Shown here piece after piece: positions 11,447-21,487 of a DNA stretch of 64,000 nt. The stretch lies in the NCBI GenBank assembly GCA_022605955.1, contig JAKCOZ010000001.1:81952520-82016519 (forward strand), written 5' to 3'. The notes beneath the pieces were generated by a model. The model saw nothing but the letters and a program-made list of their open reading frames with translations. It was not told where the DNA came from and made no database searches. Numbering within the stretch: the stretch's first letter is position 1; each line of letters starts with the position of its first letter. A program made the translations under genes and the position numbers. Source of the DNA: Rallus limicola. Taxonomy: Eukaryota > Chordata > Aves > Gruiformes > Rallidae.

Positions 11447-14400
11447 AAGCATAATTGAAATGATGTTTAGGCCAGCACTGATATGAGTTTGATATATATC
11501 CTGTATAGTCCCAACTGGCATACCCCAGCCAGCCAGTGAATATTTACAATGCAGGATAATCCTTATGCCCATTATCAGTATCACCATTACCCTTTAGCGA
11601 GGGAAAAACCAAACCCAGGGAAAAGTATTCACACCAGTGTGAGAAGCCACACAGCTCTGCTGAAGAGCCAACAGCAGTTACTCCCATTTTCCCACTTTCT
11701 ATTTAACTTTTCCTTTTAGTGGTATATCCTCAGCCCTCAGGACCTCAGGATGGTAGAGGTTCCTTCATAGTTGGGAAGATTCTAGTTTCTCCCTCTGTTT
11801 AAGCATTACCAGAACACAAACTTGTACCCATAAACTAAAAACATCATGAAAGTGCAATCCAATCTGCAAAATCAGCAGGACAACAGATAAGCTGAGCAGC
11901 CTTCAGAGCACAAACCAACACTAAGTACCTGGGCTCCCCAGCAGTGACTTGTCAGTGGTACATAAATTTCTTCCAAGGAGATAAAGTGTTCTTGGAATCC
12001 AGATGAAGACCCAGATCAAAGAGCTTTTCCTTGCTGCTGTAGCTGTCTATTAAACAGACATAGAAAACATTATACTAGTATAGGCATATTTGGCCAAATG
12101 TTTGCTCTCCCCTCTTCATTAGCTGAAAGGTGGAAGGGAAAGCATATATTTCTGTATTCCAGGAATCAAAATTGGTTTTGCCTAAATATAGAGCAATTCA
12201 GCAGGTCTAGTTTTTCAGCAGACTGGCTGTTTTGTGAAAGGGAGGGTGACCAAGCATGCATATATTGCATTGGACGGCTAAGAAGACCAAAAGAAGTGAA
12301 AGGCTATCATTCCTTGCCCTTTGAGACTCCACTGGAACTCTCTCAAGCCTGGCTGAGATTTAACCAGTCTTCTGACAACCCTCCAGTCCATTCACGTGGG
12401 CAGTGCGCTGAGAAACCAACAGCAAAACAGGGAGCAAGAATTCCCCAATGCTCTATCTGAAGACATGATCCGTCACAGTTTCCTCTAGTGGAGGGCAGTC
12501 AGAGTGGGCTGGACAATACCCATCAGAACACAGGCGAAAAGGAGATTAAAAATTGAGAGATGTGGAAGTCTTAGTTATTTTGAGAACAGGAGAGAGCAGT
12601 GATTAAAGCCAAGCAGTTTTTGAATACAAGGATGAACGCTCCCAAGTGCTGGAAGATTTTTAAATAGAAAACTAATAAAGGAGAAGCCGGATAATAATGT
12701 ATTACTGTATACTTTATATGCACATGTATAAGGCCTGTGTTATTCTTCAAAAAAAGGGCAAATGGCGTATGAAGGAAATGAGCAGCTACAAAGCAGGATC
12801 TGGATTCATAGCTGACACACCAAGACAATTACCTCCCCTTCCCCCAGTTTTATTTGGGAGAAATGATTTAAAATTTATTGGGCTTTTAACTGTGGTTTGT
12901 CAAGCATTTCTAATGGGCCGTATTTCAGCTGCAGTGCAGTGTCTCTACCCTCCTACTTAAGTAACACTTTGTTTTGGTGAAGAGAACGAACATGACCTGG
13001 GAATAGACTGCGATCTCCTCCAGTGAAATTCACAAACGTAATTCCAGGCTTTTATCTCCTGCTGAAGTCTGCTCTGGAAAAAAAAAAAGATATTATTTTA
13101 TATGTGATTAGGAAGGTAATCATAAAATATGGCATGCTGTTTGACTTTGTTACAATAACACCACCACTTCACCCCCCCCCCCTCTCCAAATGGCAAAAAC
13201 CATCTTTGCCTACATCACATCTTTGTCAGCTCTCTGACTGGCAAAACACATCTTTGTCATCAGTGGCATACCAGGATACTTTATCCTCGGTTTTACCCAT
13301 ATACTCAGGAATGTTTGACATGACTATAAATAATTCAGTGCTGACACATAGTTTTTCATAAAGATTTAGTCTCAGTTATAATGCAAGATAAATCCAAGTG
13401 CCTGGTAGGAAGGAGGCAGTATGAGAACCATGCTCTTAACTGCTTTCTTTACCTGAGTAAGGAAACAGCTAAGATGGCACTTGTGAGATCAGGTCTTTGT
13501 AGGAAAATGCACCCAGCTGAGAAGCTGGAACAGGCAGGACCAGTGGAAAATCCCCGGCACAGCACACAGCCCCAGCGCCAAACAGTTAACACATTCCTGG
13601 CCCGAAGAGATTTCCTCTGCACAAGTCCTGGCTTGTGGAGGGGCAGGATGATCTGAGACAAAAGAGTTTGCAGGACAAATCTCCCACTGGAATGCCTTGC
13701 AGTAAATGGGTTAAAAAAGTGCAGTCTGTGGTAAGAGAGGTGGGAAGTTTGCCTGCTCCCAGGGGGAAGTTTCTTTCTCTTGTCCACAGCATCAGGGCAT
13801 TGAAACAAAAGGAACTCAACAAACAAGAGGAAATAATCCAGTCTGGCTTTATGCTTCCGGCTCAACAGTGGTAAAGACCAAGTCTCAGCTCAAGGTTTAG
13901 GATTTGGTATTTCTCCTTGTTCTGAGGAGGTTTCCTTGACTTATGACCTCCAGAGCAGCAGTTTCCTATTGAGACTCTTACTGGCAGAAGACCTGGGTTA
14001 GCTATCCTTGCCTGATGCCCTTTCCATCATTTCATGCCAGTCCTCAGAGTTGTAGGAACAGAAAAACTTAAAAGGCTAAGGCTACATCTCTCTGGCCCCC
14101 TGTGTGACATTTAGGCAAAATTCCTGTCAGGCCCCCAGGAATGCTTCAGTGGTGAAGCGTGCAGCTGCATTTACAGCAACATCAAATTTCCTTCTGCAGT
14201 TCAAGGAGAAAATGCTGCAGAACAGGACTCCCCCCTTGGCATTCTAAGGTCAACAAAAGAGAGTGATGGTGAAGAGTCCTTGTTCTGCAAGGATACTGCT
14301 CTCCTGCAAATCAGCCTGTATGTCTCAGTTGTGCCAGGACAGTGAAGGCTGGCATAAAGCACCTCTGCTCTTCCACTTGGCCTTGTGGAGGCACCCAACG

Positions 14401-15100
14401 TGCAATACTTGTGATGCTGCATAGACTGACCCACAGATGGACCCAGAGCCAGTATGTACTCTTTCCTGGCTTTCCACTGCCCTTGTGCCAGCATGAGACC
14501 CTTCATAATTGGAAACTTGCTCCCTTGCCTATGTGCCCCTTGCAAAGCACCCACAGAGGTGTGGGGTGCTGGTACCCTACTGCTGCTGTGCCTGGAGGAG
14601 GCACCTGAGGAGCAGCCCCTGGGGTGGAGCAGTGCTGTCTGGCACCTGCTGTGGTCTGGTATGCAGACCAAACCAGTTACACCAGCACCACTGTCCTCCC
14701 AGCCCCCACATGGAGCTGGACTGGACAGGGTGGGGATGGGACCTGTGGAGCTGCTAGGGCTCCATCTTGGGTGCTAGCCAAGAAGAAAAGCCACGTGGCA
14801 GCTTGACCCACGTGGTTTGGTGCTAGCTATTACAGTCACTTGCTAATGCTGCAGATTAAAGTTCTAGCATAAAGCAGCTGTATGTAGTGGTACACAGTAT
14901 AAGTAAGGACCATCTAGAGAAACAAACGGGAAGCTCTCCATATGGCTGTACCTATCCCTATGCCTCCTGTTTTCCAAGTTGAATACTGTTTTGTCTCTCT
15001 GGTTCTAACAGCCTTTTGACATCTTTCAGCCTCAAAGACCTTTCCAGTAAAATTTCCCATGTCTCCCAGCTAGTTCCCTTCAAGCTTCTGTAGCATGAAA
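11447..15100. other. Unassigned noncoding sequence
   Basis: Contains an A-run (13078-13088), a C11 run (13172-13182) and a degenerate 48-bp tandem pair at 13191-13256 (shared tggcaaaa...catctttg). A small AT-rich hairpin lies near 13091-13131, and the paired E-box octamers near 14791 are listed separately. No exon chain or known transposon seen. Confidence 0.6.
14770..14827. promoter_or_regulatory. Twin CCACGTGG E-box octamers between 9-bp direct repeats
   Basis: CCACGTGG occurs at 14791-14798 and again at 14808-14815, a start-to-start spacing of 17 bp. The first copy sits in the 10-bp palindrome GCCACGTGGC. The pair is bracketed by the direct repeat ggtgctagc at 14770-14778 and 14819-14827. 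CACGTG is the binding core of bHLH factors such as USF, MYC/MAX, MITF/TFE and CLOCK:BMAL1. That it is bound is inference; no promoter or CpG island adjoins it. Confidence 0.35.
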
Positions 15101-15236
15101 TGCCTTTATGTTTGTAGAAAATTTGTAAGTGGATGACCACCTCGAAAAGTCTAGGGGCCTTTGCCTTAAGAGAAGGGCTTTGACCTGGTGGTGTGAAATT
15201 ACTGTGTTTTAGAAATTTTCCCTTCATTTCAGACAT
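15101..15236 (+). repeat. Left arm of 136-bp inverted repeat
   Basis: This arm is the reverse complement of 15907-16042, with the same length, no gaps and five mismatches (131/136 identical). Mismatches fall at arm positions 16, 27, 35, 75 and 87. A shared block is gcctttgccttaagag. The arm does not match any CR1, MIR or LTR that I recognise and carries no open frame of note. Similarity stops at the outer edge and fades within about 8 bp at the inner edge. Confidence 0.97.
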
Positions 15237-15280
15237 GTGCTTCATTTCCCTCACATACCCTTCATTTCTTTCACATACCC
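15223..15280. repeat. 20-bp tandem repeat beside the inverted-repeat arm
   Basis: ttcatttccctcacataccc (15241-15260) is followed directly by ttcatttctttcacataccc (15261-15280), with two mismatches. A more diverged related unit, ttcatttcagacatgtgc, precedes them (15223-15240) and overlaps the inner end of the left arm. The array seems to have grown from the end of the arm, because the right arm has no matching array. Confidence 0.8.
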
Positions 15281-15906
15281 ATCCTGTAGGCTGTGGATCA
15301 CGCATTGATCTAATTTTTCTTGTCCATTTGACTTGCTACTTCAATGCTCCATCACTTCCTCTCATTTCCCTCTTCTACTGGTTGACTCTTTTCCCAGTTC
15401 TGGGGAAAGCAAACCAGAGATTTCTGATGTGGACTCCGTGGGGCTGCAACAAATGTGCTTCTGGCTGGGAAAAAGGTTGAGAGAGAGAGGGAGGAGACAT
15501 GAAGCCTGACTTACCAGGTTAATGACCATGCAGTTTTTCCAAAGCAAGCTTTTCTGAGGACTGACACGGTGGGCAGAAAATGCAAATGGCTATCAGGGAG
15601 AAACAACCAGTGTTTCACCAATGGTGACAAGAAGCATGCACGAGGGCCAGGCCAGCTGTGTGGCCCTGCATCCTCTTGTACATCTCAACACTCCTCCACT
15701 CCACTGTGAGCCACACACTGGCCCCTCAGGCTGGCATCGGGTTTAGAATAAGCGGACTTTTCTTCTCAGTTGCTGTGTTTGTGACTCCTTTTCTTCCTCA
15801 TCCTTGTAGAAGAAAATACATTATCCTCTCCTTGTGCTTACATGTGATCAGAGGTTGTCTTTTGTGAGAGACTGTTGTTCAGAGCTCTTGGGTAGCTGTA
15901 GAGCAG
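15237..15906. other. Spacer of the inverted repeat
   Basis: These 670 bp separate the two arms and would form the loop of a folded transcript. The spacer holds the 20-bp tandem repeat at its left end and a short purine run near 15478. Open frames are under 100 codons and have no recognisable transposase or other domain. Confidence 0.6.
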
Positions 15907-16042
15907 ATGTCTGAAATGAAGGGAAAATTTCTAAAACACAGTAATTTCACACCATCAGGTCAAAGCCTTTCTCTTAAGGCAAAGGCCCCTAGACTTTTCG
16001 AGGTGGTGATCCACTGACAAATTTTCCACAAACATAAAGGCA
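15907..16042 (-). repeat. Right arm of 136-bp inverted repeat
   Basis: Reverse complement of 15101-15236 at 96% identity without gaps. In a + strand RNA two of the five mismatches would be G:U wobbles, so 133 of 136 positions could pair. No obvious target-site duplication flanks the outer ends (left flank gcatgaaa, right flank acataagc), which argues against a simple cut-and-paste transposon. Confidence 0.97.
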
Positions 16043-17127
16043 ACATAAGCATTACTGAATGAACTGACTTTATGCCAGGCACACATACCCACTCAAACTG
16101 GTGTATTAAAGTCACAACTGTGCTTATCTCACCCGTCCATTTTTACTGAATTCAGAAAGAGAAAATCGTCTCTGGGTGGGTATGAGTGACACAAAATACC
16201 AGTATCCTTCGCTCATCCTTGCAACACATGTGGCAACACTGCTTTGACAGCGCGTCTGCCTGGGCCTGACGCTCATCCACTATCACTGTTGTGCAAGAGC
16301 CTTCTGGAAACCCCACAGCATTTTTCCTGTGAAGCCAGCAGGAGCCAAAATTGGGTCAGGTTCTGACTGTGGATCCTTGCTTTGGTGGGCAGGCTGTGAG
16401 CAGCTGCCCTTGCCAGGGCGGCTCTGTTGCTTGCCGTTTCCTTCCCATGCACCACTGATCTGTACTGTCTAGTGTCCCAAGCTCTCTGGGCAAAGGCCCC
16501 AGGCAGCCACACGAGGAGACCACACCTGGGTAGGGAGGTCTCAGTTTCAGTGAGCTTATGCTTCACGCAACTTGGGTGACAGCAGGATGGGAGCTAAAGC
16601 CCTGCTCTGGACCTGGGAGCTTCATCCAGCCATTGCAGCCGGCATTGCTGGTGCACCTGGGAACAGCCCTGGCTGCTGGTGAGACAGACTGTGCAAACAC
16701 TGCAGACAAAACATGCTCCAAGCTGTAACTTGTTGCAACACTTTTGGGTTTATAACCTAAATCCATGGAAGTTGCATTGTGAAAACCGGGCAATGGAAGG
16801 GGTGAGAAATCAAACCCTGTCTGAGTGCCTGGGTGGCTCCTGTGTGCTGCAATAGCCTCTTCACCTCCCTCCACTGCTCCTGTTGACCTTGACTTCAGCA
16901 AGAAGGTTGACAGCCTAAATCAAGCACACACTAACAGTGCTTAGCTGTCAAATTCTGGTCGGTGACCACTAGCAGGCCAAGCAAAATGAGTTTTAAGCCC
17001 CAGGGGTTCACATCTCACTTGCAGTGGGCCCAATGGGCTGTTGGGTTATGGGGCTGAGATCTGAACAGGTAACCAAAACTGCTGTCAACTGAGAGAAAGA
17101 GCAAGGATTTAGGAGGCTCCAGCGTAA

Positions 17128-17268
17128 CCGCTGGCTTTGCCACAAACCTGCTGCCTAACCACGCCTGAGTCACCTAGCTTTTAGCCCCCTCGCCTCACTT
17201 CCCTGAAATCAGGTAAGCACTGTTTCAGTGGGGTACCTGGGGCTGGTTCTCTGAGGCCTGCATGAAGT
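17128..17268 (+). mobile_element. Ancient MIR-like SINE relic
   Basis: ccgctggctttgccac, then acctgctgcctaacc, gagtcacctag and cgcctcacttccctga reproduce the MIR order GGCTCTGCCAC - TTGCTGTGTGACC - AAGTCACTTA - GCCTCAGTTTCCC. The 3' half is more decayed. Sense orientation on the + strand; edges approximate. Confidence 0.6.
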
Positions 17269-18154
17269 GTGGCCATTATAGGTGACAGGCACCCCAGCAG
17301 GGTCAACAAGAAAGAACTGGTTAGCACTACCACCGGCCACTTTCCTGCAGGACTTCACTTGCATTTTCACGGGGGCAGGGTCCCAGTCCACCTGGAGCAA
17401 ATGCAAGACAGGCACTGCTTGCTCCAGCTCTGCCTGTTTTCCATACCCTGTGGGTAAGACAGAGCTTCAGGCCCCAGGGCTGGGAACAAATTACTCTCCT
17501 GATGCTACATTAGCTTTAAGAGCAGTGGCATCAGAGTTTTTTTCTCACCTCCTCCCTCCCCACAAGTGCATGAAATGCCTTTCAGGTAACAGGCCATATC
17601 CAAGGATTCCTCAAGATGTTAACACAGGAAATCTTGGGCTAGAGAAGGCTTCTGTTGTTAGGACAACATGCATCATAAATGCTTCAATTGCAGCATACTC
17701 CCTGCCTGGTCCCAACCACTCTCCTTATGCTTCCCGGCCTCTCTCCCACTTGACAGGCTGCAAATGAGGTCAAATGCTCTGGAAATGGTTTTCGGCACTT
17801 TTTTTCTGCACGTAATAAAAATCCCTAAATGAAAGCATTTCTCCAGTCAGCACTATATGAGCAGATGTGCCTACGCTGCAGTGCTCAATTAAAGGTGGTG
17901 GTGATAAAACTGCTGGAGCTGACTGACTTAGCCAAACCAGGCCAGCCAAGCCTGTGAACCATTCATCTCTGCAAGGACTGAGACACCCACCTCTCACACA
18001 TCTGAATGGCAGATGCAGTTAATGATATTTCATGACCTACATTTCCATGGTGTGCCCATTCCATAGCGGTGCTCTAGCAGCAAAGAGCGAGGCTCCGCAT
18101 CCGGCCCTGTACTGCCGCCTGGCAAAGGAGAAGGCTGTATGTACCCCATCAGAT

Positions 18155-18173
18155 ATGCAACTAGAGGGCACGG
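18155..18173 (+). promoter_or_regulatory. CTCF-like motif
   Basis: CAACTAGAGGGCAC (18158-18171) matches the vertebrate CTCF core CCASYAGRKGGCRS at all but the second position. CTCF is a zinc-finger protein that anchors chromatin loops. Only the motif is seen; occupancy is inference. Confidence 0.45.
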
Positions 18174-19743
18174 AAGAGATGAGGGAAGGGAAATGAAGCC
18201 ATAACATCTGGGATTTGGTAGGGGTGCAAAGTTAACATGATGCAAAGAAAAAATAAATCCACCTGTTAATAACCAGGATGCCAAGTGTCCAGACCTCACA
18301 ATTACACATTTGAAGACATGTCTGGTAGCACAGATTTTTCTAGCACTGTGAGGGCCTTTCCTGCTTCAGATATAAGATTGCCACCTACTGACCACCCATT
18401 CTCCGGGCAATACCCTAAATCTTGACCCACCTTCCTAAGACTTCCCATTCTCTTCCGATTATCAGCAAGACTCCACTTCATTTAGTTTGTGATATCTGAT
18501 GAGATTGCAACCAGAGGTCATATAACTCTACAGACCATTAAGCACTAGTTCACTTGGGCAGAAGCAAATGGCTCCATTATGCTGAAGTCCCATTACTCAC
18601 ACCACTCACCATAAGCACCAGGATATCATCTAAGCAAGGCAGTGAAGGCAATAAAAACACAACCTGCCCAAGACATGGTTTGTGCTGGGGAGATCTGGAT
18701 GTGGAAACTATTTCCAGATACTTCCAGATCTGTGCTGCTTAATGTACAATGAGAACACATTGCCAGAAGCTAGATTTACACGTCTGGGACTAGAATATTT
18801 GGACACGTGTTGCTAGTTTGTGGTACCCTGGCCCTACTTGCCAAATACAGAGAATAGGCTTTTAAATTACTTCTCATCCAAATGTGTGTGAAAAAAGTAT
18901 CCCTGCTGGAAACTTCTCACTGCAGCACAGTTCTGTTTGTGCTGGAAAACCCAGCTATCACCACCCAGTAAACCCAAAGAGTGATCTTGGAGGGATTCTT
19001 CTCAGCAAATGTCCAAAAATAGCAGATAATGCAAGAGGGTAGAAGGTCACGTAACGCCCTTGCTAAAACAGTCTTCTGAATCCTGTTCATTACCTATGAG
19101 AAGCGGGATGCTCTTTTTTTGCTGCTTGCTAGGCAGTTTCTAATTCACATAGCCTTTCTTTAGCCTCTATTTTGCTGAGTATCTCATGTGCTTTTAGAGG
19201 CCCAGTTTTCCTTCACAGAGCTGGGGTAACTGCACTGGGCTAAAATCTTTGCATTTCCAAGTTTTCTCTCGTTTCAGTCACAGCCTCTGCCTCTGACTCA
19301 GACTGGTGTTTCTGATAGGATCCCGGGGAGGGAGGAAACAAGAATAAATAGCATCACGCCCTCCTCACGTGGGCTGTGGTGCAGGGCTGAAACAGAAGAT
19401 GAGGAAGAGCCTGGGCCGGCAAGGGAAGGGGTTCAGCTGAAACTAACCCACATTTTGAGGATTCCTCCACTCTAATGGGGCACTGGAGCAGGGGTATTAC
19501 CAGCCTCTCATTCCGTGACCCAAACTGGCTATTACTTGTTCCTAACTATCGGAAGCATGAGCTGTCTGTCTTAACCTCCCAGAGCTGGCGACAAAGCTGC
19601 CCTAAGAGGCAATTAAAGCTGCCGGGCAAGATGAGGGCAGGTTAGTATGGCAAAGGTCACGGACACAGGGCACCTAGCCCTAATCGAGGGTGACACTGTG
19701 TTTGCTTCTCTCTGGAGAGCAAGTGGCATTAGAGAGAATGAAG

Positions 19744-19768
19744 CCAGGCACAGGCCAGGCACAGGCCA
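19744..19768. repeat. 11-bp tandem duplication
   Basis: The unit ccaggcacagg occurs twice head to tail, followed by a partial third unit (cca). A local slippage event. Confidence 0.88.
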
Positions 19769-21347
19769 CTTGGAGAGACTACTGCCTTGAAACAGCGGCC
19801 GAAAGGCAAAGGGCTTTATGGGCAAGGAGGGATAGGGAGCTTAAAAATTTTGACAACAGACAACTGATCCTCTGACCTGATTCAAAACCTGGTCTGGTGA
19901 GAAGGGATGATGACTCAGCCTTGGAGGACTGATTAGCACTCTGCATGCCAGGATATGTTGGCCTCAATTTGGTTCTTTGGAGATACCTGCATGATGAAGA
20001 GCTCCTTACATCTGGCACATACTGCAAGTTTTAGGAGGCCACGAGGCTGAAACTGAGTCAGCCACTTACAGCCAGTACCTTTCAGCCAGAATGGCCTGAT
20101 GGCATCCCGACCATGGGTTCTTTGGTGTCCCGACTGAGGCAAGCTGGGCTGAGAAGCCACATACACAGAGTTTTGTGAAGCTCTCCTTAGAAGGGCCCTA
20201 TGTGCATGTGGATGCCCTCAAAACATTATCAAATACTTTTCTTAGGGGCCTGTCTCTTAGTTCCTTCACCCCTTAGGGTGCTGCAGCTTTCAGCGAAATA
20301 CTTTCCTCCTCACTGGCTGCAGTTTCAGATCCCATTCTTGCTTCCATTCTGGGTGCAATGTCATAACCAGTAGACCTCAGCATTGCATTTGCAGCTTACT
20401 TTCTCAGAAAGTAATAACAAGCCACACCAGTAAAAAGCCTCCTGTTGTTGCTTTTCTCTCTATCACTGCATTTGCATTAGAGCTTGTGCTGATTGCAGTT
20501 GATTAGTGGGAGGAGAGGGAGAGAAAAGGTATTTTCCGCATTCCTAATAGCTCTATAATGTCCTAGTAGGAGATAAGGCTAGGTCGTGTCATTGATCTCT
20601 GTAACATAGGACATCCCAGGGCAGATGTGAGGTAGATAGAGGCAGGCTGCCCATTCTGGGCATGGGACAGAGCTTTGCAGAAGAAAGTAGAGCAGAAGCT
20701 TACACAGGACTGAACCCACACCAGAAATCGCTTTCCTCTTTTCAGTAGAGCTACTGTGGTGGAGATGAGCTCTAGTTTGAGGCAAGAACAGCTGTTTTTA
20801 ACAGTTTGTGTTCATTAGTATATCCTCAATTGAAAGGATAAAATAAACTGCTGGAAGGAAATAAAGTCCCAGGTAGTTTCTCTAAGAATTCAGAGACCTC
20901 CTGGTTAACACCTTGGGTTCACCAAGAAAGACCTCCAAGAAACACAGTCAGTGTTTGTGGCAGTTCTAAAGACAGAAAACCACTTTAAAAACCCTAAACA
21001 TTTTTGAACTTTCTCTATATGCTGTATTGCAACAAAAGAAAGGGAATTTTCTCCTTGTTTCCGGATGACAGTTCTCTATCTGGAAAGGGGAATGAAACAA
21101 AGAGAGGAAAAGGAAATGCAGTACACTGGGAAATACTGAATATAATATGTACCTGTTCACTACATCTTTTTTCTTTCGATACTCTTTGCCACTCAGGCCT
21201 CTTTCTGCCTGAGTTCAGGCATATGAGAACTCACCCCTTGATTCAGGAGCCAGAATTGTAGTATATTCTAGTTTGCCTGTCTGAGGGTGGAAGGGAAGGA
21301 ACAGTGAGACATTTTGCACCTTCACCTCATTCTTCCTGGGCCTTTGC

Positions 21348-21487
21348 TGCTGCGGCCTGTTGCACCTTACGGTTCGAATCAGGCCACTCAGCAGCCCAGC
21401 ACAGCCAAGGGCCAGGCTGCTGTGGCCTGTTGCACCTTACGGTTCGAATCAGGCCACTCAGCAGCCCAGCACAGCCAAGGGCCAGGC
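21348..21487. repeat. 70-bp direct tandem duplication, two copies
   Basis: Positions 21348-21417 and 21418-21487 are identical except for one C/T difference at unit position 6. Each unit carries ggttcgaatc, which resembles the internal B box (T-loop) of tRNA genes. No A box or tRNA cloverleaf is visible upstream, so no tRNA is called. Seventy is not a multiple of three, so no reading frame is preserved across the units. One mismatch in 70 bp marks the event as recent. Confidence 0.98.

Larger units (their letters stand above)
16043..21347. other. Unassigned noncoding sequence with MIR relic and CTCF-like motif
   Basis: No gene recognised. It holds a MIR relic (17128-17268), a CTCF-like motif (18158) and an 11-bp tandem duplication (19744-19768). 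All open frames are short, the longest 161 codons at 17282-17767, and have no family resemblance. Confidence 0.6.

Noticed and set aside
13091..13131. Small hairpin (gatta/taatc with an AT-rich outer stem) as a microRNA precursor
   Set aside because: Only about 13 bp of AT-rich stem with a bulge; too short for a pre-miRNA.
21361..21390. Possible tRNA gene suggested by ggttcgaatc
   Set aside because: No A box, acceptor stem or anticodon arm can be fitted upstream; only the T-loop-like decamer is present.
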